This document shows, in pieces, positions 1 to 8,645 of a stretch of 33,768 nt of DNA. The stretch's first letter is position 1, and each line of letters starts with the position of its first letter. Both the position numbers and the translations under genes were made by a program. The stretch comes from an uncultured Parabacteroides sp. (GTDB lineage Bacteria; Bacteroidota; Bacteroidia; Bacteroidales; Tannerellaceae), in NCBI GenBank assembly GCA_900547435.1, contig URGO01000013.1:1-33768 (forward strand). Reading direction: 5' to 3'. The notes under the pieces are model-generated. The model was given only the letters and a program-made list of their open reading frames with translations, was not told the origin of the DNA and made no database searches.

Positions 1-1616
1 CTTTCGCCATCAACAGATACCACTACGATACCTGCCGGAGCAGCGATTGTCTCATTGTCAGAGTTCAGAACTTCGTTTGCTACTACCTTACCTAAGATTG
101 TGCTTACTACTACGTTCTTGCCTTCTGCACCCTTAACGATTACAGCGCCATCGGTTGCAACTACTGAAACTGCTGTGTTAGCAGAGATTTCTTCGTTGGC
201 AGTAGCGATCAGTTCGCTATCTTCCATTGTAAAGATGGCAGCGTTGGCGATGTCATCTGTTACAACCAAATTGTCATTTACCCAACGTAAGTAAGCCGGC
301 TTAGACTCAACAGAAGCAGCAACCTTGTGCTCTCTACCATATTTATCCACAACATAGTTATACTTCGTGTCATAACCGGTAGCTGTTTCAACTACGAACT
401 CATTCTCATCTTCGTCGATCATCTTGAAGGCATACTTAGCGATATTGAAATCACCATTACCTACTTCCATCTTAGAAACTACTTCACCAGCCTTGTTCGT
501 GAAGAACAATGTATCGTTGGTATGATAACCCGGTACGAATGCCAACTTATATTCACCGTTATACTGGTACTTGTTGTTATGAACATCTTTGTTAGCCAAA
601 GCTGAATCTACCATGTTAACCAAGAAGTCACCGAATGTTGTATCAGCACGATGGATTCCGTGAGACGGAACATTGCACTTGTAAGTTGTATCAACGCGGT
701 TGATTCTTACACCCAACAGATATTGATAAGCGAAGTTACCTTCACGGTTTACATAAGCTGTATCCACATACAGAGTCGGATTGATATCCTTATGAGCTAA
801 ACGATTGCCCATACCTGCAAATTCGCCATCTTCGAACAATACATTTTCATCCTTCAAATTCTCTTTCAGAGTAAGGATAATCTTATCGCCCTGAGCCAGC
901 TTCTTGTAAGTCGGAGCTTCAGCCACATTGATGGTAAATACATCGTTAGACGGAGCACTATACAAATAAGTATCTTTCAATACACCAGTCAGCGTAGTTG
1001 TACCACCAATAATCTTATAGCCAGACAAACTCAAGCTTTCTGCATAGTACTCATAAGCACTTTCAGTTTTTGCATTCCTGTCTGTAGGTACAGTCCAATC
1101 TCCATAATAGCTATAAACCGGAACCAAGTTTACAGTACCGTCACCGGCTTCCTTGAACGCAATACGAGTAGCAGTCTTCTTATCTTCATTACATACATAG
1201 TATGCATTACCGGCAGATTCGCTATAATCCTTACCCTTCAAGTATTCACCGTTATCTGTATTCTTCAATACATAAGTACAGATCTGCAATTCCGTATTCG
1301 GAGCATAGTAATCATTTTCCGGATCAAGACTTGTTGTCTTCCAAGCATTAACCGGAGCACCTACCCAATACGTAATCTCGGTTACACGTTTAACGGTATC
1401 AGCAGCCATACGCGTAAAGTCACCAGTTGCATCCACCAACTTCACTGTCGGCATTTCGATACGCCATTCCGTAGCGTTTTCTTCATCCAAACCAAGACGA
1501 TGTTTGTCATTATGGTTTTCGATGATGTTCAATTCGCTGCTCAGTTGCGTCATAGCTACTGTGTATGTATTGTTGTTCAGTTCAGCAGCCGTGAAGCGTT
1601 TGAAACCGTCGCTAGA
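1..1616 (-). pseudogene. C-terminal part of DUF6383-like surface protein (after in-frame stops, runs off left edge)
   Basis: Reading on from the 733-residue upstream ORF in the same frame, the minus strand stays open from position 1616 to the window edge, giving about 538 residues. It begins SSDGFKRFTAAELNNNTYTV and near the edge reads KGAEGKNVVVSTILGKVV, then PAGIVVVSVDGE. That end resembles the C-terminal DUF6383 domain of large Parabacteroides surface proteins. Only the TAG at 1644-1646 and the TAA at 1617-1619 separate it from the upstream part, and the nine codons between them still read as protein (RITPVTTY). The first in-frame ATG is at 1553, inside the domain, with no ribosome-binding context. 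I therefore infer that it is the detached 3' part of one gene, not an independent gene. The extreme C-terminus lies outside the window. The frame is seen directly; the family name is from memory. Confidence 0.75.
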
Positions 1617-1643
1617 TTAATACGTAGTAACCGGAGTGATGCG

Positions 1644-3845
1644 CTATGTATCGATGCCAGCAGGTTTAACTACTGCATATACATTGTCTTCTACCTTATA
1701 CAACGAGCCATCGATCAAAATGTCAGAACGTGTGATGCCGTTCTCACGGTTCTTAAACGTATAATTATTATCGATAGCGAACTGACCTTCCGGTTTTGTC
1801 AAATCAACATTTTCTGGAGCAACCCACTCAATGCTACCGTCTTCATCTAAACCTAATACCTTACCATAGTGAGGAGCATCTTTATCCTTATTGATAGCTT
1901 CTACTGTATAGTAAGAAGGAGTAGTCAACCATTCCTTAGCTTCAATGCCGTTACCTGCATTCAACTTAAAGCTGATTTCCGGTGTCTCAAGCAAATGGCT
2001 TTCTACATCTGCTACCAAGATGATATCACTACCTTTCTTTTCAAGACCAACCTTATAGCCTCCGATTTCGATGCTTGTAACAGCTTCTGTTGTTACTTCA
2101 CTGTTATAATCGTAAGCGAACTTGAAGTTTGTTACATAGTTGTTCTTTCTTTGTGCAGCAGGAGTTTTCGAGTATTCTTCCCACTGCTTCGGAGTGATAG
2201 TTGTAAATACATAACCGTGTGCAGTTGGAGCGGTATACTGAGGATCTTTCGTGTCGATAACTATGATGTTGCCCTCTTCATTTACCAACATGAAGCTTGT
2301 CTGAGTAGTTGCATTATTATATGTAGCTTCACCATTCTTATATGAAACTGATGAAACCGGATGCAACTGACCTTTGAATTCACCTGTTACGTCAACATCT
2401 TTGTTTTTGTCGTTCTTGTAGGTGATAGCCAAAGTAAAGTACTTGCCATAACGTTTGGTTAATTGACTTGCTTGGAAGTAGTTGTCAGCAGTTTCATAAA
2501 GAGCATAACTCCAATACTTTTCATCAACGACATTCGGAAGAACAACACCATATTGGCCATAAGGAGCATTGCCTTTAGAAATGAATGTACCATTTGCTGC
2601 GTCTGAATCAACACTAGTACCATTAGCTTTCAACTCCTCATTGTTTCCATTAACGAATTTGTATTGATGCTGACCGCCTGCTGTTTCATAATGCTTCATT
2701 GTCCACAAAGCATCATTATTATGCACATACTTTTCTAAGCTAGCAGCACTTTCTATTTTAACAAGTGCAGCGTTTTTACCTTTTTCTTTAACAACAAGAT
2801 AGGTATCTGTACCAGCAGTCAAAGCCAACAGGCCTTTACCTGATGGAGTTTCCATCATTTTGTAGCCATACAAGTTCTTAACGGCTGGAGCAATTCCTGC
2901 ATTCATCGCATCATTCCCATTATCCGGATTGGTAGCATTTCCAAACAAAACGTTACCTGCACCTTCTCCGTTCTTATCGCCAATACATTGAACAGCCACA
3001 TCGTTTGTTACTTTTGTTTCACCTAATGCTTCGATAAACTGTTCCGTAGTACCGTTGAATATTACCTCTGCATTTTTTGCAGCACTAACAACTGCACCCT
3101 GGATAGCTTTTTTATTCTTAATCTCTCCATTTACAACGATAGGCGTTACTTGAACAGCCTTTATAGTACCATTACCACTAGTCCAATCTGAATAAGAATA
3201 ATCTGTCGCTACGTTTTCGAAGGTATTGCCTACAATTGATTCAGCGATATTGAAGTCTTTTAGTTGTGCTGAATTCCCTGTTATTTCCTCCAAATAAGTA
3301 TTCTTATGACCTTCAACGATTTGAATACCAGAAGCTGACCAACCGTTTACTTCTGCATCTGCATCATAAATTTGGTTGTTCTTGATTGTAAACTTTGCAT
3401 CTACAGATGTCGGAAGTATAGTAATCGCATTTGCTAACCAATCGCCTGCTGTACACTTGATAACACAATTTTCGATTGTTGCACCATCAGACATGATACT
3501 AATAGCAGTCTTGTTCTCCGTAACAGTTCCATCTTCATCTGCAGTAAAGACATTCTTATAGTCTATATGCAAATTTTGTACAGTAACATTCTTACCTGTA
3601 ATCACGATATGACCTACAAAAGTATTATATTGACCATCCAAGACAAAATTGTCTTCGTCAAGCAATAAATAATCTTTCTGGTTTGCCAACTCGTACTTGT
3701 CAGTAAGAACCATTTTACCACTGCTCACTTCGATGCCTACCTCATTTTCAAGCGAAGAGGGCTTCACCGCGTCAGCATACACTGGCATTAGCGAGCTACC
3801 ACAAAGCAGCATCGCCGCACAAAGCGTAAGTACTTTTTTGTTCAT
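1644..3845 (-). CDS. Large secreted surface protein, N-terminal 733 residues (DUF6383-type, beta-helix region)
   Basis: The protein starts MNKKVLTLCAAMLLCGSS, with a Sec signal peptide and probable cleavage after VYA (about residue 24). The Cys in the hydrophobic core is not in a good lipobox, so I call it secreted rather than lipidated. Residues about 35-160 have repeated short beta turns (DNFVLDGQYNTFVGHIVITG, ATIENCVIKC) typical of right-handed parallel beta-helix proteins. The rest is beta-rich and contains a short Lys/Asp-rich stretch (KNDKNKDVDV). No catalytic motif is recognisable. The ORF ends at a TAG, but the same frame continues for more than 530 residues after one further stop, so the native product is probably about 1,300 residues. 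Members of this family in Parabacteroides are abundant cell-surface proteins of unknown role. A strong promoter-like sequence and a structured leader of about 380 nt precede it. Confidence 0.75.
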   Translation of the reverse strand: MNKKVLTLCAAMLLCGSSLMPVYADAVKPSSLENEVGIEVSSGKMVLTDKYELANQKDYLLLDEDNFVLDGQYNTFVGHIVITGKNVTVQNLHIDYKNVFTADEDGTVTENKTAISIMSDGATIENCVIKCTAGDWLANAITILPTSVDAKFTIKNNQIYDADAEVNGWSASGIQIVEGHKNTYLEEITGNSAQLKDFNIAESIVGNTFENVATDYSYSDWTSGNGTIKAVQVTPIVVNGEIKNKKAIQGAVVSAAKNAEVIFNGTTEQFIEALGETKVTNDVAVQCIGDKNGEGAGNVLFGNATNPDNGNDAMNAGIAPAVKNLYGYKMMETPSGKGLLALTAGTDTYLVVKEKGKNAALVKIESAASLEKYVHNNDALWTMKHYETAGGQHQYKFVNGNNEELKANGTSVDSDAANGTFISKGNAPYGQYGVVLPNVVDEKYWSYALYETADNYFQASQLTKRYGKYFTLAITYKNDKNKDVDVTGEFKGQLHPVSSVSYKNGEATYNNATTQTSFMLVNEEGNIIVIDTKDPQYTAPTAHGYVFTTITPKQWEEYSKTPAAQRKNNYVTNFKFAYDYNSEVTTEAVTSIEIGGYKVGLEKKGSDIILVADVESHLLETPEISFKLNAGNGIEAKEWLTTPSYYTVEAINKDKDAPHYGKVLGLDEDGSIEWVAPENVDLTKPEGQFAIDNNYTFKNRENGITRSDILIDGSLYKVEDNVYAVVKPAGIDT

Positions 3846-3947
3846 AAAACTTAATAATTAAATTGTTAATAAATAATTGATTAAAAGTGTTCAACAATCT
3901 AATTTTACGAAGTTCCTTAAACAACTTCCCGCTTTATGAACGAGCAT

Positions 3948-4090
3948 AAAAAAAGCGCGGGCTCTATTGTCTACTATCAATCTAAAGGCTCTGGTAAGCC
4001 CAACGCAATAATAATAGAACAACAGCCCGCGCCTGTACGATATGAGACAAGCCTCTTGTAAAAACACAAGATAGCCTAACATGTACGTAC
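3948..4090 (-). promoter_or_regulatory. Structured RNA leader of the surface-protein gene: two hairpins, one with a terminator-like U-run
   Basis: On the minus strand GCGCGGGCT (4032-4024 side) pairs perfectly with AGCCCGCGC (3963-3955 side). The stem continues inward through UUGU/ACAA and CUAUUAUUA/UUGAUAGUAG with one bulge, and an apical GGGCU/AGCCU hairpin closes it. Seven T residues follow immediately (3954-3948). A second hairpin just upstream is closed by GTACG/CGTAC (4035-4090) and has TCTTGT/ACAAGA inside. This could be a transcription attenuator, a 3'-defined small RNA, or an mRNA-stabilising leader for an abundant protein. It sits about 100 nt before the surface-protein ATG. I did not recognise it as 6S, SRP, tmRNA or a known riboswitch. 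Pairing is seen directly; function is inference. Confidence 0.5.
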
Positions 4091-4191
4091 CAAGCGCAAG
4101 CATTTACTGTCCATTATTCCATTGCGTTTAAAAATTTACCAGATTTTTAGATTGGAATAATCTTCGTAAAATGCTTACAATATGTAATAAG

Positions 4192-4227
4192 GATTCCCAA
4201 ATGCGGAACGCTATCCGCTGCGGAATC
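4192..4227 (-). promoter_or_regulatory. Hairpin at the predicted 5' end of the surface-protein transcript
   Basis: On the minus strand GATTCC (4227-4222) pairs with GGAATC (4197-4192), and inside it GCGGA pairs with TCCGC around a TAGCGT loop. The outer stem begins at the transcription start expected from the -7 box at 4239-4232, so the RNA would start almost directly with a hairpin, as in long-lived bacterial mRNAs. The rest of the 3846-4470 gap, outside these hairpins and the promoter, shows no gene. Confidence 0.4.
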
Positions 4228-4231
4228 ACTG

Positions 4232-4261
4232 CAAAGGTAAGGAGGAAAAATGAATATGCAA
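4232..4261 (-). promoter_or_regulatory. Bacteroidetes-type promoter for the surface-protein gene
   Basis: On the minus strand the sequence has TACCTTTG (4239-4232), an exact match to the Bacteroidota -7 consensus TAnnTTTG and followed by CA as is common. It is preceded after 19 bp by TTG (4261-4259) at the -33 position. The predicted start near 4226 leaves an untranslated leader of about 380 nt before the ATG at 3845. Confidence 0.55.
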
Positions 4262-4470
4262 GAGAAAACCGATAATTTTTTCCAAATATAGGGGTTTTCT
4301 ATACAAAACGGGTAGGTTTGGAGGTCAAAACCTATATCTTTCTTGTACACAAAGTACGGAATGCGCAAAGGAACGATGCGATGATTTGTACATTTCAAAA
4401 GAATGCTCTAATTTTGAATCCGAAAGTAAATACATCTATTACTAAAAGGATACTTACCGATAAATATTTT

Positions 4471-5706
4471 ATGAAGATCTATCGAATATTGCTTTTTATG
4501 CTGGGCGTTGCCGGACTCCTTTCTTGCTCAAAGGATGATAATTCGGACGAGGAAAATCCCAACCGGACTATTTTGGCGTATATTGCCGGAGAGAACTCGT
4601 TGAGCAGTTTTGCTTTGGCTGATTTCCGGGAAATGGCGGAAGGTATGGAGCATGTAGATGGGAATAACCATTTGCTGGTTTATTTAGATACGAAAGAGAG
4701 TGCGCAGTTACCTGCCATTTATCATCTTTATAAGGATAAGAAGAGCGGAGCCGTTGTGCAAGAGACGCTTTACACCTATCCGGAGCAGGATGCATCGTCG
4801 GTTACTCTTGAGCGAATGGAAGATGTATTCCGCCGGTCGTTCGAGGCTTATCCGGCGGAAAGCTACGGACTGATTCTGTGGTCGCATGGCGAAGGTTGGT
4901 TGCCCGGCACCACCTCCCGGTTGCGTTCGTTCGGCCAAGATGGAGGAAACAGCGGTCCGGTCATGGAGATAGCCGATTTGGACGAGGCGATATCATTAGG
5001 CACAACCTATTTAGGCGAGGCACGTCATTTTGATTTTATCTATTTTGACGCTTGTTTCATGCAAGGCATTGAGGTGGCTTACCAGTTGCGGAACTATACG
5101 GATTATCTGATAGGATGCCCGTTGGAAACACCGGGGCCCGGTGCGCCGTATGACCGAATATTGTCTCCGTTGTTTGAGAGAGGAGAAGCCAATGTCGTAG
5201 GTATGGCCGAGACCTATTACCAAGTTTATGAGGAGGCCTACAACGGAGGCCAGAACGGGAGCAATGCGAATTGGACATACGGTGCAGCGATTTCGGTAGT
5301 TCGCATGGCTGCTTTGGAGAATCTGGCAGGAGAAACAAGTCGGCTTTATGCGAAATATGCCGACCGGATGGCACAATTATCCGCCGACGATTTGGCTTCC
5401 GTACAAATCTTTGATGCCAATCGCCGGTATGGAGGCACCTATAAACATGCTTATTATGATTTCGGGGATTTCGTCCGAAGCATCGCTACCGAATCTGAAT
5501 ACGCGCTGTGGGAGCAACAACTGGATCAAGCGGTCGTTTATGCGGCTTCTACCCCCACCTGTTATTCCGTATATTATCAGGGAGGAGGAAATATGCCCAT
5601 CCGGGCATTTTCCGGTTTGTCTACTTATGTACCCCTGACTGATGAAAACTATTCCGCCTGGAACGAAGCCTATGAAGCGTTGGACTGGGCGAATGCGGTA
5701 AAATAA
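4471..5706 (+). CDS. Clostripain-like cysteine peptidase (family C11), lipoprotein
   Basis: A secreted clan CD cysteine peptidase, expected to cleave after Arg or Lys at the cell surface. I chose the ATG at 4471 because it gives MKIYRILLFMLGVAGLLSC, a lipoprotein signal with lipobox LLSC and lipidated Cys19. The frame is open upstream to 4318, but those 51 residues do not resemble a signal sequence. The product is 411 residues. The two clan CD catalytic motifs are visible: His139 in LWSHGEGW and Cys195 in FDACFMQG. N-terminal TILAYIAGENSL and GNNHLLVYLD match the first strands of the clostripain fold. It is transcribed away from the surface-protein promoter. A TAnnTTTG match at 4313-4320 (TAGGTTTG) has no good -33 partner, so its promoter is unsettled. 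It ends 10 bp from the convergent dGTPase gene. Confidence 0.85.
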   Translation: MKIYRILLFMLGVAGLLSCSKDDNSDEENPNRTILAYIAGENSLSSFALADFREMAEGMEHVDGNNHLLVYLDTKESAQLPAIYHLYKDKKSGAVVQETLYTYPEQDASSVTLERMEDVFRRSFEAYPAESYGLILWSHGEGWLPGTTSRLRSFGQDGGNSGPVMEIADLDEAISLGTTYLGEARHFDFIYFDACFMQGIEVAYQLRNYTDYLIGCPLETPGPGAPYDRILSPLFERGEANVVGMAETYYQVYEEAYNGGQNGSNANWTYGAAISVVRMAALENLAGETSRLYAKYADRMAQLSADDLASVQIFDANRRYGGTYKHAYYDFGDFVRSIATESEYALWEQQLDQAVVYAASTPTCYSVYYQGGGNMPIRAFSGLSTYVPLTDENYSAWNEAYEALDWANAVK

Positions 5707-5716
5707 TTGAAGGGAA

Positions 5717-7042
5717 TTATACTGCCGGCAGGCTCATTCCGGTTATTTTCCGGTATAAATCCAGTGCATAGACATCCGTCATGCCGGAGATATAATCCAA
5801 TACACATTGAATCTTGCCGTAAGTTGTAGGAGCTGCGGTGTCATATTGTTCCGGAATCCGCTGGAGCAGCAATTTGCTGTACGCATGATTCGGGTTCATC
5901 ACCGCCTCGGTGAAACTGTCAATCAAATGGCTGAAGATATGATAACCGGCCAGTTCAATATCCAGCACCTCCTTCGCCCGATAGATTTTCTGGCAAGCCA
6001 TAGCCGAACAAGCCTCATAAGCGCGGCGTGCCGTTTCGCTGATATTCTGGATAAGCGGAGTAGTATAAGTCCCGGCAAGAAGTCCCTCTTCGTTTTCTAT
6101 AAATACGCGACAACACTCGTCTACCAACAGACCGACAATACAAGAACGCAAGTAAGCGATTTGTTCATTCCGGTCGCTGACCATTCCCATGACGTGCTGA
6201 ATATGCTTCAACTTATCCCCTTCAAAGAAATTCAATAACAAACTGATAGCCTCATCCACGGTAAGGATATGCAATTTGCAGGCATCTTCGATGTCCATAA
6301 TCTGATAGCAAATATCATCGGCTGCTTCCACCAGAAAAACTAACGGGTAACGCGCATACCGGTTTGCATCATTCGGGTCCTTGCATATCCCAAGCTCTTC
6401 CGCTATCCTCCGGTAAGAAGCCTCTTCCGACTGGAAAAAACCGAATTTTCCTTTCTTCCCGGCATACATCGAAGCGTAGGGATATTTCACAATTGAAGCC
6501 AGCGTACTATAGGTCATGGCAAATCCGCCTTTCCGGCGTCCTATAAATTGATGCGTAAGCAATCGCATGGCATTCGCGTTTCCCTCGAAATGCTGGAAAT
6601 CTTCCCAACGCCCGCCCTCTTCGCGGACACGCGCTTCCAGTTTCATGCCGTTCCCTTCCAAGAAATAAGCCGAGATAGCCCTTTCGCCCGAATGGCCGAA
6701 CGGCGGGTTCCCCATATCGTGCGCCAAACAAGCCGCCGAGACGATTGACCCAATTTCCGGAAAGTTTACACTTTCCTCCGGATGCTTCTGCATCAGCACT
6801 TTGGAAATATTGTTGCCCAACGATCTTCCCACACAGGAAACTTCCAGGCTATGGGTCAAACGGTTGTGCACAAATATGCTTCCGGGAAGCGGAAAGACCT
6901 GTGTTTTGTTCTGCAACCGGCGGAAGGGCGAAGAGAAAATCAGCCGGTCGTAATCCCGTTGGAAATCCGTCCGTTCATGTTTCCGTTCATGGTACTCTTC
7001 CAACCCGAACCGCTTTCCGGAAAGTAACTGTCTCCAATTCAT
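5717..7042 (-). CDS. dgt: Deoxyguanosinetriphosphate triphosphohydrolase (dGTPase)
   Basis: A cytoplasmic HD-domain enzyme that hydrolyses dGTP, or dNTPs more broadly, to the deoxynucleoside and triphosphate, adjusting nucleotide pools. The 441-residue protein opens with the family signature: FSSPFRRLQNKTQVFPL near residues 36-52, then HNRLTHS at 59-65. The metal-binding HD pair is His108-Asp109 in AACLAHDMGNPPFGHSGE. The later LVEAADDICYQIMDIEDA helix supplies the distal HD-domain Asp. Length is normal for bacterial dGTPases. It is the last gene of the minus-strand cluster, starting 9 bp after the GDPD gene, so it is probably co-transcribed, although no functional link to the upstream hydrolases is obvious. 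Confidence 0.93.
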   Translation of the reverse strand: MNWRQLLSGKRFGLEEYHERKHERTDFQRDYDRLIFSSPFRRLQNKTQVFPLPGSIFVHNRLTHSLEVSCVGRSLGNNISKVLMQKHPEESVNFPEIGSIVSAACLAHDMGNPPFGHSGERAISAYFLEGNGMKLEARVREEGGRWEDFQHFEGNANAMRLLTHQFIGRRKGGFAMTYSTLASIVKYPYASMYAGKKGKFGFFQSEEASYRRIAEELGICKDPNDANRYARYPLVFLVEAADDICYQIMDIEDACKLHILTVDEAISLLLNFFEGDKLKHIQHVMGMVSDRNEQIAYLRSCIVGLLVDECCRVFIENEEGLLAGTYTTPLIQNISETARRAYEACSAMACQKIYRAKEVLDIELAGYHIFSHLIDSFTEAVMNPNHAYSKLLLQRIPEQYDTAAPTTYGKIQCVLDYISGMTDVYALDLYRKITGMSLPAV

Positions 7043-7051
7043 AAGATTGAT

Positions 7052-7810
7052 TTATCGATTTAACAAACGGTTCAATTCTACCGGTTTATCGGTGGTAATG
7101 AAATCAACGCCTTGTTCGATGAGCGACTGCATGACCTCTTCCCGGTCGACCGTCCAGACATTCACCGATACCCCCAAAGCCTTTGCCTCCTGAATCCAAG
7201 TAGGATGCTTTTCAAACACCTTATAATGGTAATCCATATCCATACCCAAGATTTTCAAATCGGCTGGAGAAACCTCGCCATTCAGATAAGCCACCGAAGC
7301 ATAAGGAACCCGTTCAACCAGTTCCTTACAGATATTCATGCTGAAGGAGATATAATCCACCCGTTCCTCCAGCTGATATTTCTGAATCAGATAAACCACC
7401 GCATTTACGGCACGGTCTTCATTTACAATCCGCAGGTGAGGTTTGATTTCGACCACCAATTTTATATCCGGCAAAGAACGGAAAGCCTGCAAGTAACTTT
7501 CGAAAGTAGGAAGCACCTCGCCATTCGAAAGCTTCAGGTCTTTTATCTGCTCATAATCCGCTTCTTCTATACGCAATCCTTGGATGGAGTCATCGTGATG
7601 GACAACCGGGACCCCGTCTGCCGTAATAATGACATCCAGTTCCGAACCATAAACCTTTTCTTTGTGCGCGTTGACCAAAGAAGAAATGGAATTTTCAACC
7701 GAACCTTCACAATCCCAGAATCCCCGGTGAGCTATCACGCGCGTTTGGGCGGACAAGGAGCAAAGCCCTGAGGCAAATGCCAAAATCAAAGAGTAAACCA
7801 GTGTTTTCAT
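7052..7810 (-). CDS. Glycerophosphodiester phosphodiesterase, secreted
   Basis: A GDPD-family TIM-barrel enzyme that splits glycerophosphodiesters from phospholipid turnover into glycerol-3-phosphate and an alcohol. The 252-residue protein has a signal peptide ending LSA (about residue 21), which suggests a periplasmic location. Right after it comes the catalytic signature IAHRGFWD (His28-Arg29), then SVENSISS, the metal-binding GSELDV and VVHHDDSI. The C-terminus has VNVWTVDREEVMQSLIEQGVDFITTDKP, written here in shortened sense as the final barrel strands NVWTVD and GVDFITTDKP. It lies 46 bp downstream of the GH16 gene and 9 bp upstream of dgt. Subfamily and exact substrate cannot be set from sequence alone. 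Confidence 0.9.
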   Translation of the reverse strand: MKTLVYSLILAFASGLCSLSAQTRVIAHRGFWDCEGSVENSISSLVNAHKEKVYGSELDVIITADGVPVVHHDDSIQGLRIEEADYEQIKDLKLSNGEVLPTFESYLQAFRSLPDIKLVVEIKPHLRIVNEDRAVNAVVYLIQKYQLEERVDYISFSMNICKELVERVPYASVAYLNGEVSPADLKILGMDMDYHYKVFEKHPTWIQEAKALGVSVNVWTVDREEVMQSLIEQGVDFITTDKPVELNRLLNR

Positions 7811-7856
7811 ATTTCAATCAAAACTTATAAACGAAAAAACGTATAAACTTACAAAA

Positions 7857-8645
7857 TTATTTCTGATAAAATCTTACCCAATCTATTTCCATTTCTACGG
7901 GAAGATCCTCCGGATAGACTTTTCCGACCCACGACCCGCCTAACTGCATATCCAATAAAAGATAATAAGATTGGTTAAAAGGAAATTGTCCTTTCTCTTT
8001 CGTCTTGATTCGCGGATAAGTAAATGTATGCCTGTCATTGATATAAAACGAGAGACTATCCGGATAGAGTTCTACGGCATAGACATTATAATGATCCCGA
8101 TTAATCGGACCTATGCCTCCTTGCTTCGGATTCTCCTTGAATCCCAACACATGCGTATAATAGGAATGCACGGTTTGATAAGCGATGGAATCGTTGTTCA
8201 GGCGCTCCATGATATCAATCTCTCCGCCATTGGGCCACTTTCCTGTTTCCGGAAGCAACCAGAATGCCGGCCAGGCGCCTCGTGCTCCATGCAAACGGGC
8301 TTTTATCTCGATACGTCCGTTCGAGAACAATCTTTTCCCCTTGCTATAGATACCTCCGGTCAGCACCGGAGCGGTGTCTTGGGGCAAACTATGATTAACG
8401 ATTCCGCGAAGAACCAGTTTCCCGTCCCGCATGGCATAACAAGAATCAAAGTCGGACATGTGTCGGTTCCAATCAGCCGTTCCCCGGGGAATTTTGCTCC
8501 ACACGCTCCGGTCGAACGAATCCGGCTGGTTGAAATTCTCTTCCCACACCAATTGCCACTCTTTTGATTCGGACTGGCAATTGGAAAGAGCCCCGATACC
8601 GAAAGCAATTCCCGCAAGTGCTATCCATTTATTTATTTTCATCAT
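7857..8645 (-). CDS. Glycoside hydrolase family 16 lipoprotein (beta-glucanase-like)
   Basis: An endo-acting beta-glycanase of the GH16 jelly-roll fold, the family of laminarinases, lichenases and agarases. The 262-residue protein has a lipoprotein signal with lipobox LSNC near residues 20-23, so it is probably anchored in an outer or inner membrane. The catalytic signature ExDxxE is complete: Glu142-Ile-Asp144-Ile-Met-Glu147, preceded by WPNGGEI. The N-terminal LVWEENFNQP and SVWSKIPRG and the C-terminal MQLGGSWVG and MEIDWVRFY are also typical of GH16 laminarinase-like enzymes. Its ATG overlaps the stop of the upstream HAD gene by 4 bp, so the two are translationally coupled. No SusC/SusD pair is nearby, so it is not in a polysaccharide utilisation locus here. 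The glucan substrate is inferred only. Confidence 0.9.
   Translation of the reverse strand: MMKINKWIALAGIAFGIGALSNCQSESKEWQLVWEENFNQPDSFDRSVWSKIPRGTADWNRHMSDFDSCYAMRDGKLVLRGIVNHSLPQDTAPVLTGGIYSKGKRLFSNGRIEIKARLHGARGAWPAFWLLPETGKWPNGGEIDIMERLNNDSIAYQTVHSYYTHVLGFKENPKQGGIGPINRDHYNVYAVELYPDSLSFYINDRHTFTYPRIKTKEKGQFPFNQSYYLLLDMQLGGSWVGKVYPEDLPVEMEIDWVRFYQK

Noticed and set aside
3948..4227. 6S RNA, SRP RNA or invertible phase-variation promoter
   Set aside because: The 5' and 3' ends do not pair as in 6S, no SRP GGAA-loop domain is seen, and the 9-bp inverted arms flank a fold-back RNA stem, not a promoter.
4318..4470. N-terminal extension of the clostripain-like protein from the ATG at 4318
   Set aside because: The extension would bury the clear lipoprotein signal that starts at 4471 and has no similarity to a secretion signal.
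5011..5376. Minus-strand open frames (121 and 105 codons) inside the clostripain gene
   Set aside because: They are opposite conserved catalytic coding sequence and have no recognisable product.
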